Assembly (NCBI GenBank): GCA_022559845.1
Contig: CM040120.1
Span: 162,918,334 to 162,982,333, forward strand
Origin: Amorphophallus konjac
Lineage: Eukaryota; Streptophyta; Magnoliopsida; Alismatales; Araceae
Direction of reading: 5' to 3'
DNA length: 64,000 bases
This document shows positions 31,750-43,227 of this stretch, in pieces. Both the position numbers and the translations under genes were made by a program. Numbering within the stretch: the first letter of the stretch is position 1; each line of letters opens with the position of its first letter. Below the pieces are notes generated by a model. That model was given only the letters and a program-made list of their open reading frames with translations, did not search any database and was not told the origin of the DNA.

Positions 31750-34700
31750 TGTTAGGGTGCTAGGCCCGGATACAGAGGGGGGTGAATGTATCCTTCTACG
31801 AATAATGCCCAAATAAAAACTCAGATGCTAGATGAAATCACAGAATAAAACTAATTCAATTAAACTTATGAGCAAGCACATGGAGCGCGCCTATCCAAGC
31901 ATCTAGCGGAAGCAAACACACAAAGCAAATCACTGCTCAATAGATTTTTAGGTGGTTCGGTCCTCCAGACCTACATCCACCCCTCACTCCAACCGAGTGA
32001 GGCTTCACTAGCAAACGCTAGAACCAAGCAGACTCAGTCTGCGAACAAGGTGCTGCCACACAGCTTGACCAGGGGAACAACCTCCCCTCTTCCTCCCAAC
32101 CGGAGGGACACCCCAAGTGACTCCCAGCCACTTGGAAACCAGAGACCGAAGTCTCTCTTCCTCCAGTCCAGGAGGGAACCCGCCAGTGACTCCCCGTCAC
32201 CAGCAACCAGAGGTCGAAGACCTCTCTTCCTCCAACCGGAGGGACCCCTAGACTTGCAACCCACAAGCCCCAAACCGGAGACAAGTCTCCCTTCTCCTGA
32301 GTCCACAGGAGGAACCCGACCTCAGACCAGAGGATCGGAAGAATAAGGATAACCAGATGAAAAGGAAAAAAATAAGGAATGGAAAATACATAGCGATCGG
32401 AAGGCTGTAAATGAAGAGCAAGAATGTAGCTCTCAAAGGAGCAGATCTGGCTTGGATTTAATCCAAACGCCAGAAGACAGATCTTCAATAGCTTCTTCCT
32501 TATTTTCCACGAACTCTCTCTCTCTCTCTATCTCTCTTTCTTTCTCCTCTGCTCTCCTTTTCTCTCACGCTGTTCTCTCCTTCTTTTTTGAAACTCTTTT
32601 TCTTCTGCCGGCTCACTCTTCTTCTATTTCTTCTTCTTCTGCTCTCTGCTTCTCTTCTACTGGATCGAGCTCTCAGCACTTCTGCTTTTCTGCTATTGCT
32701 CTCATGCCTTCGATCAACCTCCTTCAGACAACGGAGACTGCCCTTTATAGCAGCTCGAGCAGGGGTAGTACTGGGCGCGTGTGGCCTCCACATTTCCCCC
32801 CCAAGTATTTGGCCACGTGTCAGCATCTCAGCTCCTTGGATCACGTGCCAGACATTTCTTTGGTTCACGTGCCAGAACACCTGCAAGAGTAACTGAGGAG
32901 TTAAGTCGATGGATAAAATTAACACAGGCTGTACATAGTTCAGCAATGTATAGACTTCTAGATATCAATACAGCAAGTGTGTACAGTGTGAGGGAGTGTA
33001 TAGACTGAGAAGTCTTCATGCGAGCTCAATGTATATACTTGCTGAAGAATGCATTATCATAATAGGAAGGAGTGTATAGACTTCTGTGAAATGCATGAAT
33101 GAATCAAGTGTGTAGACTTACTAATGCAAGTACAGGCTGTACACACTTTGTTTACGTGCGAGAGAACGCAGTGTACAGACTTTCCTGTGAAGAACAATGC
33201 ATGAATGTAGTGTATAGACTTGGTGTTAACATGCATGAGAACCAATGTACAGACATGCTGTCCTTGCAGCTGACGACTCCAGTGTATAAGCTTGCTGAGG
33301 GAGAGACTGTACAGACTTGAAGCAAAGCAGGGCAGTCGAGTGTATAGACTACACGATGTGTAGACTTTAGCCAATGGAACGGCTGTACAGACTTTAACTC
33401 AACAGTGATGAATAGACTCTGAATCAAGGCAGGCTGTACAGACTTGAAGAGTAAGCCAGTGTATAGACTTCAAAAGCTTGAAGGCCCAATGTACAGACTT
33501 TGAAGAGTCTGAACCAATGTACAGACTTGTAATGCTTGAGGACCGATGCATAGACTTAGGAGCATATGAAGCCAATGTACAGACTTGCCGATGCGAGGCC
33601 AATGTACAGACTTTAAAGGCTGTGAATAGCAAGGCATGCTGTACAGACTTGAAACCTATGAAGACGATTGTATAGACTTTGCCTTAGAAACGAGTGTATA
33701 GACTTGAGGTTCTGAATGAAGGTAAGGTGTCAATGTACAGACTTGCTATGGTTGTATGGACATTGAAGCTGCAAGCGATGTACAGACTTGGAGAGTTGAA
33801 ACCAATGTACAGACTTGACGAAATGAAGACCACTGTATAGACTTCCTTGGGCACAAAGGCAGCTTAACGATGTACAGACTTGATTGAAGTGAAGTCTGTA
33901 CAGACTTGAATGTTCACAGTGTATAGAGTTTGAAGCAAGTGACCAAGGCGATGCGTAGACTTTACCCAATGTACAGACTTGGTGGTCTTGAACGTAGGTA
34001 AAGCAAAGCAATGTATAGACTTGCCATCGACCAATGTATAGACTTGCTCATACGAGTGAACAGGTCGATGTACAGACTTGGCCAATGCTTGAAGCACAGT
34101 CCACTATAGACTTGATGCCTTGAAGGCGATGTACATACTTGCTGAGTTGATGCTGCAGCCCAATGAGTTGACGCTGTATAGACTTTGTCTTCCAGCGTAT
34201 AGACTTGATGAATGCATGAAGACATTGAATAAGACCCAGCAATGTGTAGACTCTACAGTGAATGCATGAGCCAATGTATACACTTGATGCAATGCATGCC
34301 GGTGTACATACTTCAGTTGAAGTCAACCGAAGAGTGTATGTACTTTATGAATCCATATCCCAAGACCAGTGTACAAACTTGATCGAATGTCTAGACTTTG
34401 CATGAACAGTCGATGTGAAGACTTCACATGAAGATAGTTTGTACGTGTGTGTTGGCAGTGTATAGACTTGGAGAGCGACCAAATAGGATGTGCAGACTTG
34501 CACAAACAGACAGCATAACTGAACATGCTTTATGCAGCAGATAAAATGACTAACATAAAACATGCAATACTTTAAATCTGTTAAACTAACTGAACAGCAA
34601 TACAATGCTTTGATAATCAGACTGAACATCAGAATATGCAATCCTTGACTGAACATTTGAAAAAGACTGCATTATGAACAGAAAACAACTGAATAACAGC

Positions 34701-34792
34701 ATGATGACTCACACAGCAAGATGACTCACAGTGATTAACTCACATCAAAAATCAATCATCAAAACCATCATCAAAACCACAGGGGCACAACA
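31750..34792 (-). repeat. X1 right LTR (5' LTR by element sense)
   Basis: 3043 bp, near-identical to 23669-26709. The TATA box is at 32743-32749 and CACGTG at 32814, 32842 and 32866. The TGTAYAGACTT array lies at about 32928-34500 with the same order of units and scattered substitutions. This is the copy that would drive transcription. Confidence 0.92.
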
Positions 34793-34797
34793 CTTTC

Positions 34798-36069
34798 CTC
34801 CACGAGTTTAAGAGAAAGAGTCCATCAAATCTCGAGATCTATGGATCAATCTTGAGATAATAGTCAAGATAAGTCATAGGAGAAAATGGTACTCTATTTG
34901 GATGAAGGATCTGGAAGATATGGCTTGTGGAAGGGAGCCCCGGAGCTTAATCTGTAGAGTTTGAGTTGAACCAGGACACCTAAACCCTCAACTTTTGAGT
35001 GTGATTCTAAGCAAGATAGCCAATGAAATATGGAGTTCTTTGGACTGAATTCACGATAATACCAAGGAGAAACCATAGGAACAAACGGCGCTCAATTCGG
35101 AGTAGAATTCAAGAAGTTATGGACTCTGCAAGAGGGCCATGACGCACAGAAACGGAGCAGAGTCCAGCACGAATTGGAGTCTCAGGTGTGTGTAACGGTC
35201 TATCGTACAACCGTCAGAGTTATGTAACGGACTAGGATAGGTCGTCACACTCTGGGGGTCAAACGGGACGATTTCGGACAAGTTTCGGTGTAACGCACCC
35301 ATACTAGACCGTCACATGGACTCTGACGGTCTAGGGTAGGACCACCACGCTCTAGGGGTCGAACAGGGCGATTTCGGGCAAGTTTCGAAGTGATGGTCTA
35401 TCGTAGGACCGTCACACTGCCCTGGCGGTCTAGGGTAGGGCCGTCACACTGATGGAGGAAGATTTTGGATAGACTGCGCGTGACTTTGGAAATTGAAGCG
35501 TATCTCTCAAACGGGGCAGAACTAGTGAAAGTGGTAGAAGAAGGAATTGTAGGCAACGTAGAGAGGAACAACATTTATGAAGAAAGCAAGTTGAGAAAAT
35601 GATTATAAGAGGGAGACAATGGTGCTAGAAGAGAGAGAAAGATTATGGGACATAGGTGAACAGCGCAGCATGCCAGAAAAATGTGAATAGCTCACAAACG
35701 AGGCAGAACTGGCCAACGGCTTAGATAAAGAAACTGTAGATCTTTGAAAGTTGAACAACTTTGATGAAGACAACTTTATGAAAAAAGGAACAGAAGGAGA
35801 TGAATAAGGACCACTTTCAAGACTGCGCAGTGAGAGAGAGCCGATTACTTGAGGGAACCCGGCCTAAATGGGCCGTAAGTCGACTTAGAAGCTAGAAGTT
35901 GATAAGACAAGCTCCAGGGCCCTAGGAAATCATGATCTCCAAGACTCAAAGGGAATGAAATGGGCTCGAAATCAATCATAGAAAGCTCCAAAACAATGGC
36001 TAATTCGGGGCATCAAAAATGATGAATAGGAGAAATGACACAACTTGTGGGTTAAAATGGGTGTCAACA
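34798..36069 (-). repeat. Y1 left LTR, second part
   Basis: Matches 44871-46142, and together with 22999-23668 makes 1942 bp, exactly the length of the right LTR. It holds a hairpin-module cluster at 35190-35449. Confidence 0.92.
35190..35449. repeat. Hairpin-module cluster in Y1 left LTR
   Basis: About seven units such as TGTAACGGTCTA...ACCGTCAGA, TGACGGTCTAGGGTAGGACC and TGGCGGTCTA...GGCCGTCACA, separated by two copies of GGGGTCRAAC...GGACGATTTCGG. Copies in the other Y LTRs are at 45262-45522 and 60048-60309. The same stem is used in Z LTRs. Confidence 0.8.
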
Positions 36070-36082
36070 GATGCCCCTCCTT
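36070..36082 (-). other. Y1 polypurine tract
   Basis: The minus strand reads AAGGAGGGGCATC, just before the LTR start TGTTGACACC. Also at 60929-60941 in the second copy. Confidence 0.85.
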
Positions 36083-39000
36083 GATGTCCGCTTTGCAAGG
36101 AAACAAGCGAAAGCGACGCGGAGGTAAAATGGAAAGGAGATGGAGCAAAAGCGATAGCGACGTGAAATGGAGATGAAGCAGAGATGAAGCGGAGAGAACT
36201 GATAAGCGGGCATCAAGGCAAAAAGACACCCGTCATAACCAACAAGCGACAGGAATTCTCCCGAAAATGCCGAACTAATCACCTGAAATGATTGACAAGG
36301 ATGAGACATGTCTGGAGAACTAACTAAGAAAGGAAAGAAAACACGACCAACCTCATCGGGGACACAATCCACGGACAATGAGTGGGTCGGCAGGAACACA
36401 TCATAAGAGCTGGAAAAGGAGAGATAAGACTGAGATAAATCCACACAGGAATCATGCTGGCCAACCAGACCAAGCGGGAAGATCAGAGAAATCATTCAAA
36501 CTCAGAGTGGAATGAAGAATCTCTTACCCAAGAGAACTGAAGTGCAATTAACCAGTGCTGAGGAGAAATCTTGAACGGATCACGAGGCGTGAGTGCTCAA
36601 AATGACATGATGCATGTTGGGTTAAAATAAAGAAATCATTAAAACGAATGTAAAGAAAGATAAAATAGAAAGTACTCAAGGATAATATTGCTAGACTGAG
36701 CCAGATGGGGTCAAGAGTCTTCTTGCAACCACGGCGTGGGAGACAGAGTCCATCGTCCCCCACACGACTCAACCGAGCGGCCTATCCAACGATTAACCGT
36801 ATGCTCCTAGATCATCATCGTTTTTGTTAAAGGGGAACATAGATCCTAGAACACACGGGCAACCAGCCAGTCCTTGAGAGGCTATAATAACGTAGATACC
36901 ATATAGTAATGCAACAATGCGAAGGGATAGAAAGCCATACCTGACTTACCTGCCAAGCGAAACGGCATCTTTTTTAAATTTTCTGCATTTTCTAATTTTT
37001 ATGGATTTTCAAATAAGACAACAACAATATGAATGAACATGATAAACAAGCATGAACATAACATAGATAACGCTCTACTGAACGACACATAACAATCAAA
37101 CGAATGGAAACCAACGCAACAAGACGAACAAGCACATATGTAATGGCATGAACAAACAACACGTATGCAAGATGAACGTAGGGGACAAGACAACAATGCA
37201 GTGAGACAACACACGGTTGTGACAAGAACATGAGGGATGACCACACGGTTGGGACAACACACGAGATATAGAAGGACGACTAACAACATATGCAAGACAA
37301 CTAACAACACGTGGTGAAGAATAAAATATGTGTGGGACAACACGGAGGGACATAGACACGGCGAGACAAGGACACGGCGGGACAAAGGACATAAACAAAT
37401 ATGCCCTTCAATCAAAACCCAAGATCAGAATGAAGCAGAACCGCCAGGTTCAAAATCGTGTGGCAAAGCCCTCTCATATAGATATAATCATTGCAAACAA
37501 AAGCTGAGAAGGACACAAGCTTCAAAATAGATCGAGAGATTTGAAGAAGGAAACAGATCAGGAGATGTGAACAGGGGACAGATAGAAAAAAATATGGAGC
37601 AAGGAAAGCTTTAGTACCTGCAACCTGCACACTTAGCAAACAGATTACGTATCTATTCTCAAAATGAAATATAAAGTTTAAATATTTTTAGATATTTCAA
37701 TTTTCTTGATTTTTTTTATTTTGAAAATATTTAATTTTTTTTGTTTTGTTTGAACAATATTTCATTTTTTTAGAATCTCGTTTTTTTGGATTTTGGACAA
37801 TATCTCAATTTTTTAGATTTTTTAAAATATCTCATTTTTTGGAGTTTTGATAATATCTCATTTTTTTAAGTTTTGACAATATCTCATTTTTTGGAGTTTT
37901 GACAATAGCAATCCGCAGCACCCAAAGACAAGCTCGAACTACTGGCCAGGGATCGCCGTCCCTCCCCTCTCATTAAAGACTTCCCTTGAGCAGGGCGTGC
38001 ATGTGAGGGTGACTTACCACAACCAACCGCCTCTAAAGAACGGTGCCCCTACTAAAGCCATACCCGGGATACAACCTAGCCTAAGAGGGAGAAGCAAAAG
38101 AAAAATTGGAGACAAGCTTCGTGCAGGATGGGACATATCAAAATTTGACTTCCTTCCAGGGCACTACCACTCAAAGAGATAGTCTGTTACGCCGGGGCTT
38201 TGTGTCTTTGATTTTGAGACCCATATTTATCAGGCATGCATGCGACCGGGCTCAAGGCGTCCCGCGGGGAACTGTACTGCCACTCTTACCATGCCTTTGA
38301 TTCGTATTTTGCTTTTGATTTTCATCTATGATTTTCATTTGACAGCCCTTGTTTGGCTAGATAAAGCATGAAAGCTCATTTTTGAGGGTCAAGACTGCCC
38401 CTATTTGAGATCTCTCTCGTATTAGGGAGCGCCTAGGTTAGTCATCTTATCCATCAATCTCTTGCCCCTTCACTTGGCCGAGCAGAGAAGAGAAAAAGAT
38501 CTTTGTGCATACCCAAAGTATGGCCAAAGCAGCAACGGTGTGCCTCAGAGAGATCAGCTATGGCTCGCCATGTAGTGTGTGAAAAACCCATGCTCAATGG
38601 TCACCCTCAATGACCGGGGAAAGAACTCAGACTCCCAGAGCGGAGCTATCACCAGCCTAAGGATGCTACAGAAGCGAACTCATTTTAAATGACCTAAATG
38701 AACTAAGCAAATTTCTAAAAGTCACTTAACCATGTAAGGAACCATTATTATAAGCGTGTGCAGAAGTAAGAGAGATAATAGCGATGATAACATATTCTTG
38801 CACAAAATAAAAATACCTTTGCAAATCCGTGGAGTGATCTTGACCATCGAGCTTTAAGGAGCGCGAGCTTTGTATTCCTTGCTTGACAGGACGAAAGGGA
38901 GAGGATAGCAAAGGATCAAAGATTCCCCTACACGGAGGAGCGGCAAACACGACACTGGACGAAGAAGGATAAAAAGGAAGAGAGCCGAGGGCTAGAACCC

Positions 39001-39156
39001 CCTCGTTAAGGCGCCGAGACCCTGATAACAAGGAACCAAATACAGAAGAAACCAGATTAGCTGAGATCAAGGCAGGCTAAAGCCTCGAAAATAGTAAGAG
39101 AAAGGGCGAAGACCCCGAAAGGGAGAAGAGGAGTGAGTAGAAAGACAACGAGAGGA
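36083..39156 (-). other. Y1 3' non-coding region
   Basis: 3.1 kb between the long frame and the polypurine tract. No pol or env motif is seen. Open frames here (for example 36992-37415 and 38726-39070 minus) are Ser/Leu/Cys-rich or low complexity without a domain. An AT-rich tandem repeat lies at about 37690-37909. The segment at 38160-38290, with a GC-rich CGTCCCGCGGGGAAC block, is unexplained. It is repeated at 60942-64000. Confidence 0.5.
37690..37909. repeat. AT-rich tandem repeat in Y1
   Basis: About six to seven units of 30-36 bp built on ACAATATCTCATTTTTTGGA and GTTTTG, increasingly regular toward 37909. The second copy is at about 62535-62763 with length differences in the T runs. 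Confidence 0.85.
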
Positions 39157-40257
39157 TTACTGTGAAGATAAGGAAGAGAGAGAATGATCATCCGACGTGG
39201 CCGGAGAAGGAGAGTAGGAGTCATCCGGTAGGGCCAGAAAAGGATCAGAAGCAGCACCCGGAAGTCCTGGGGAAGAATTAGAGGCAACACCCGGAAGTCC
39301 TAGGGAAGAATAAGAGGCAACACCCGGAAGTCCCGGGGAGGAAGAATTAGGTGATGTCCCGAGATCGAGATGGAAGGATGACATAGGCCTAGGGCGAGAC
39401 CTAGAATCGTGAGAGGAGGGATAATCTGGAGACTCCGGATGAAGAAGAGAAGAGGAAGAATAGGGGCTTGCGGAGCCCAGAAGAGAGGAGAAGCTCATAG
39501 AAGCTGGATCTGAAGAGGGAAGATACACCACCCAAGGGTGGGAGCTGAGCAGAAGAAATGATGAAAAGAAAGGAGAAGAAGAAGACGTGGACCCCTGAAT
39601 GCAAAACTGACGACCATTGAATTTGTGTCGCCGCCTCTTCTTGGCAGAAATCTCTTGAAAATGGACATGCCTGGTGCGGGCTTGGACCTTCGGGCTTCTT
39701 AATCTATAATACCTTCTCAAATAACGGGCCCACCTGGCAGATGGCCTGGCCCGACTGTGAACATGCAACTTCATCGGGGCAGTTGCCCCTAGACACCCGT
39801 TGTTAACAATATGCAGACATTCTTGAGCAAGTGACTCCTTAGAATGATGAATATCAGAAAACCATGGAGCTTTGTCACTTGGCACAAGTAGCATGAGATT
39901 TGGTAGCTCCACTTGGTAATCAAGCCTGAAGCACAACTCCCTTAATAAAAGAGACGGGTGAAGCTGAGGGAGAGTAATATACGGTGTTGACATGGCCGGC
40001 TTGCTAATAAATCGAAGAAGATTGCATAACAAGTGCAAAATATCCTCGAAAAGTGTAGAAGATACGGCCAATTGCCCCGTCAACATAGAACCCATAATCT
40101 GCTTGGCGGCTGTATGCGTTAGCACAACACGGGTAGGGAACCCTTCTTGTTCTGTCATCTGAATGGCAATAGAGAGAAGAGAAATAATAGCATCCACGGT
40201 GAACTTTCTGGCGAGCAAAGAGATTGCCACCGGCCTTGCTTGGGAAGAAATTGGCAT
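39157..40257 (-). CDS. Y1 ORF C: unrecognised extension after gag
   Basis: 366 residues, in the same frame as the preceding gag segment and separated from it only by TAG (40258-40260). The ATG follows the stop directly. Residues 1-180 are mixed alpha-like sequence (LLARKFTVDAIISLLSIAIQ, LFEDILHLLCNLLRF, LLLRELCFRLDYQVELPNL) with no match I recognise. Residues 180-215 are strongly basic (RYLRRYYRLRSPK, KKRRRHK). The end is Ser/Pro-rich with three repeats of GLPG(V/A)AS. It is not a protease, RT or integrase. It could be a gag extension or captured sequence. Confidence 0.45.
   Translation of the reverse strand: MPISSQARPVAISLLARKFTVDAIISLLSIAIQMTEQEGFPTRVVLTHTAAKQIMGSMLTGQLAVSSTLFEDILHLLCNLLRFISKPAMSTPYITLPQLHPSLLLRELCFRLDYQVELPNLMLLVPSDKAPWFSDIHHSKESLAQECLHIVNNGCLGATAPMKLHVHSRARPSARWARYLRRYYRLRSPKVQARTRHVHFQEISAKKRRRHKFNGRQFCIQGSTSSSSPFFSSFLLLSSHPWVVYLPSSDPASMSFSSLLGSASPYSSSSLLHPESPDYPSSHDSRSRPRPMSSFHLDLGTSPNSSSPGLPGVASYSSLGLPGVASNSSPGLPGAASDPFLALPDDSYSPSPATSDDHSLSSLSSQ
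39256..39352. repeat. 33-bp minisatellite in Y1 ORF C
   Basis: Three units of CACCCGGAAGTCC with GGGGAAGAATTAGAGGCAA. They translate on the minus strand to repeated GLPG(V/A)AS, so length changes by one unit keep the frame. Confidence 0.85.
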
Positions 40258-41271
40258 CTACTCAAGGGAACTCTTCTTGTCAACCGTCTTCACTAGAAGT
40301 GTAGGCTCAACATCCCCAAAATAACCAGGTACCAGGATGCGGATCGGCATCCGACAAATGAAGTCTTGAATCTTGAAATGCATGGTCGGCACTGAATCAT
40401 CTTGACTTGGCTTATTGTCTCCCTGGGGATTAGACCCAAGGGGCACCATGGGCAACGCACACCCTCTCCGTGGGGTGAAAAGAGGTGGAAAAATGGGGAT
40501 AGGAGTAGGTTCAGAAGACGCGGGGGTTTCAATGGGTATGGTGTGTTTAGGTGGAGGCAAAGGTAAGGGTGGAGGTATGACTTGCTCGGGCGAGGGTGGC
40601 AAAGGCAAAATTTGCTCAGGCTCGATCAAAGGGGATTGCGGGGGTGATGGAGGTTTAGGCAATGGTGAGGGTGGCGAAGATGGTGTAGGCGATTGAGAGG
40701 ATGGTGGAGATGGTGATGTGGTCGATTGAGGTAGTGGACATGGCAAGGATGAAGGAGGGGATTGTGGTGCCCACCGTCGACGTATCGACACAACGCGCCG
40801 AACGACATTGGGGGTGGAAGTAGTGGTGGAGGAAGTAGAAGAAGGGGAGGTGGCACTAGCATGAGCAGAGGCATGGGTTTGTGGCAGCGATGGAGCCGGG
40901 GTAGAAGATGGTGAAGGTAACGGAGTAGGTGACGGAGCGAGTGCAGCACTAGTCAAGGAATCACAGGGGTGCCCCTGGCCTTGAAGTAACGGAGACGGCT
41001 GCCCAGGCAGCACTTCTTGCTGCTGCTGTTGACTGCGAAGATGTAAAATGCCTTTGTGAATAGCAACCCAATCAATCCTCTTATTATCTTCCAAATCATA
41101 AACATAATCTAGAAACTCGGGAAAATCCTCAACCAAATGCCCCTGCTGGCGGTGAAAATCACAGAACTGAAGCATATCCCCTACCGCGGGTCGGCAAGGC
41201 ACAACCGGAGAGAGCGGCAACGCGTGAGTGGCCATCAAAGCCCGAAAGATATCGGTGAAACACTCTGGCAA
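40258..41271 (-). CDS. gag: Y1 Gag C-terminal part, Pro-rich
   Basis: 337 residues in frame with the gag domain, after the TAG at 41287-41289 and four further codons. The first 80 residues (LPECFTDIFRALMATHALPL, then CDFHRQQGHLVEDFPEFLDYVYDL and IDWVAIHKG) follow the gag C-terminal pattern of Tat/Ogre-like Gypsy elements. There a CX2HX4GHX4C finger sits before a helix and W. Here the last Cys is replaced by Phe, so metal binding would be impaired. Residues about 110-270 are Pro/Ser-rich low complexity. The end (TMHFKIQDFICRMPIRI) is unknown. A TAG leads straight into ORF C. Confidence 0.65.
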   Translation of the reverse strand: MPECFTDIFRALMATHALPLSPVVPCRPAVGDMLQFCDFHRQQGHLVEDFPEFLDYVYDLEDNKRIDWVAIHKGILHLRSQQQQQEVLPGQPSPLLQGQGHPCDSLTSAALAPSPTPLPSPSSTPAPSLPQTHASAHASATSPSSTSSTTTSTPNVVRRVVSIRRRWAPQSPPSSLPCPLPQSTTSPSPPSSQSPTPSSPPSPLPKPPSPPQSPLIEPEQILPLPPSPEQVIPPPLPLPPPKHTIPIETPASSEPTPIPIFPPLFTPRRGCALPMVPLGSNPQGDNKPSQDDSVPTMHFKIQDFICRMPIRILVPGYFGDVEPTLLVKTVDKKSSLE

Positions 41272-41286
41272 TGGAAGACGAGGAGC

Positions 41287-42282
41287 CTACTTCGGGCAAG
41301 GTGGATGTCGAGGGGTATGAGGTGAGGATGGTTGTGGAGACGGAAGTGAATGTTGCGTAAGCAATAGTGCTTGGCCGGCGGAGGAGGGATTTGGTGAAGG
41401 CATATGTGGAACGGAGTTGGGAGGTATGTAGACGGCATCCACCTGCTCGGGATTGTGTGTGACCTTGACCGAGGGTGGAAACGGAGATGGGTATGCGGAC
41501 GCAGGAGGCTGACTCATGGAAGGTTGATATGCGGAGGCGTATAGGTATGTATAGGCGGGGGGTTGGCTCGTGGAGGGATATGTGGTAGAAGGCTGACTCA
41601 TGGCGGGCTCACTCATGGGAGTGTAGGGTTGGCACGTGGAGGGTGAAGGTTGATATGTGGAGGTGGATGGTGAAGACTCGGGGTCAAGGGAATCTTGTAT
41701 TTGTTGGCGAATGAAGCGGGCTCGGCTGTAACATTGTTGCCAGGAGGTAATGTTGTTGAGGGTTAAGATAAAGCGGTACTCGGGCGTTGCATTTGAAATA
41801 AGCATCTTGATTTGCTCTCCCTCTGGAATGTGCCTTGAGACCTGCGCGGCAAGGCGACGGCAACGATCGGTTAAGGTAGAGATCTCCTCTTCGGGCTTCA
41901 TCATCTCATGGGCCAGATCCACAATAGAGTACTTGGGCCCAACTTGGTTTTGATACTGTTGAATAAACTTTTCTTGAATGGCATGAAAACTCACAACTTG
42001 CTCTTGCGGAAGAGAGAAGAACCAATCCCGAGCCGGGCCTTCCAATGACAGACCAAATAGATAGGCCATCAAGCGTTGATCATGCCGAAATTGGGCCGAC
42101 TCATAAACAAACTCTTTCAAGTGCACATACGGGTCACCGACTCCACTATAACAACGATATGTGGGAATTTGTGAAGGAGGTGGGAGCCGAAGACCTTGGA
42201 AAGTGAACAGAACACTTAAAGAGGATTTAGGATCGATCTGACGTTGAAGCTCATCAAGTTGGCATTGGGTTTTAACAATCAT
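41287..42282 (-). CDS. gag: Y1 Gag, Retrotrans_gag domain
   Basis: 332 codons. Residues about 40-200 match the Gypsy capsid domain of the Tat/Ogre type: CYSGVGDPYVHLKEFVYES, LMAYLFGLSLEGPARDWFFSL, VSFHAIQEKFIQQYQNQ, LAHEMMKPEEEISTLTDRCR. The tail is rich in Ser/Pro/Tyr with SQP and YPS repeats. The frame ends PCPK then TAG. Further upstream (42283-42656) another frame carries MAHISSLVRQIDPAQAQHLIA and an NGP-rich run made by a GGCCCATTA-type repeat. The true N-terminus may lie there behind a frameshift. It would form the particle shell for Y RNA. Confidence 0.8.
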   Translation of the reverse strand: MIVKTQCQLDELQRQIDPKSSLSVLFTFQGLRLPPPSQIPTYRCYSGVGDPYVHLKEFVYESAQFRHDQRLMAYLFGLSLEGPARDWFFSLPQEQVVSFHAIQEKFIQQYQNQVGPKYSIVDLAHEMMKPEEEISTLTDRCRRLAAQVSRHIPEGEQIKMLISNATPEYRFILTLNNITSWQQCYSRARFIRQQIQDSLDPESSPSTSTYQPSPSTCQPYTPMSEPAMSQPSTTYPSTSQPPAYTYLYASAYQPSMSQPPASAYPSPFPPSVKVTHNPEQVDAVYIPPNSVPHMPSPNPSSAGQALLLTQHSLPSPQPSSPHTPRHPPCPK

Positions 42283-42489
42283 CTCTTGGGTAGGGAGAGA
42301 TCGAGAAGAATATGGTCCAGCTTGAGGAAGAGGATGTGAATTCGGACCAGTATGATGATAATGGGCCAGATAAGAGGATCCGGGCTGAGAAGAAGAAGGG
42401 CCAATTCCGAGAATGGAAGGATATGTTGGTCTGGAAGAAGCATGAGCATAAGGACCCAGGCAGCATAAGGAGGAGAAGAATGAGTTCCA

Positions 42490-42605
42490 TTAGAAAAATA
42501 AGGCCCATTAGGAGAATGGGGCCCGTTAAGATGATGAGGCCCATTAATGAGAGAAGAAGGCCCATTAAGAGAAGGAGGCCTATGAAGATGAGATGCAATA
42601 AGATG
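42490..42605. repeat. GGCCCATTA-type short repeat in Y1 gag start
   Basis: Five copies of GGCCCATTA, GGCCCGTTA or close variants spaced about 20-28 bp apart. On the minus strand they encode an NGP-rich stretch. Confidence 0.7.
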
Positions 42606-43227
42606 TTGGGCCTGGGCCGGGTCTATTTGGCGAACAAGGCTTGATATATGGGCCATGAGATTAGCCTATTCCTCAGAGGGATCAGAGGGACCACGGGAAG
42701 ATGGGCCCGCGTGGGAAGAGGATTCCACGCGGGAATAGGAAGAAGATTGAGAAAAAGAATGATACAAGGGGTTAGAATGATACTCCATGAGGGTAAATGG
42801 AGACTTAATATAAGGAGATCAAGGACAATACAAATGGGGAAGCAAGGGCTTAATGGGCTTGAGAATAAGGCGGTCTGACCCACTAATGCAAAGATGAATG
42901 GACAACAGACCAAGGGACGATGGACTGGACAATGAACCCACAAAATGGACTGACTTAAGTGGGCCTAACAATGACGAAACATGTGGATGCAACACAAAAC
43001 ACCACTAATGGGCTTGGACAAGCCGAAACAGCACAAATAATGCAATGTGAGAGTTTTCAACCAAGTCAAACAAGTTGATATGATGGGAAATATTTTAGGG
43101 ATTTTAATAGACCTTTTAATGATTTGAATTAATAATAATTCCCTCAAGATAAGGTCCAAACTTTGGGTTGACTAAGGTTAACTCTCTCACACTTATGCAA
43201 ATGCAAGCCTAAAGGGGTGGAAAGGTA

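Larger units (their letters stand above)
23669..34792 (-). mobile_element. X1: SIRE/Maximus-like gag-only Copia element
   Basis: TGTTAGGGTG to GGCACAACA with a CTTTC target duplication. LTRs at 23669-26709 (3041 bp) and 31750-34792 (3043 bp) are about 98% alike by eye. On the minus strand: primer site TTGGTATCAGAG, a Copia-type gag with a long coiled coil, a zinc-knuckle array, 2.3 kb without a gene, and a polypurine tract TCAAAAAAGGGGAGAT. That tract and the upstream GCCATCATCAAA are classic for SIRE-type elements. Protease, integrase, RT and RNase H are missing, so it must depend on another element's enzymes. Its LTR holds a motif array unlike anything I recognise. Confidence 0.92.

Noticed and set aside
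36992..37415. Cys/Val-rich minus-strand frames in the Y 3' region (also 61852-62275)
   Set aside because: Several overlapping frames are all open because the strand is biased in composition. No domain, and they lie in the 3' untranslated part.
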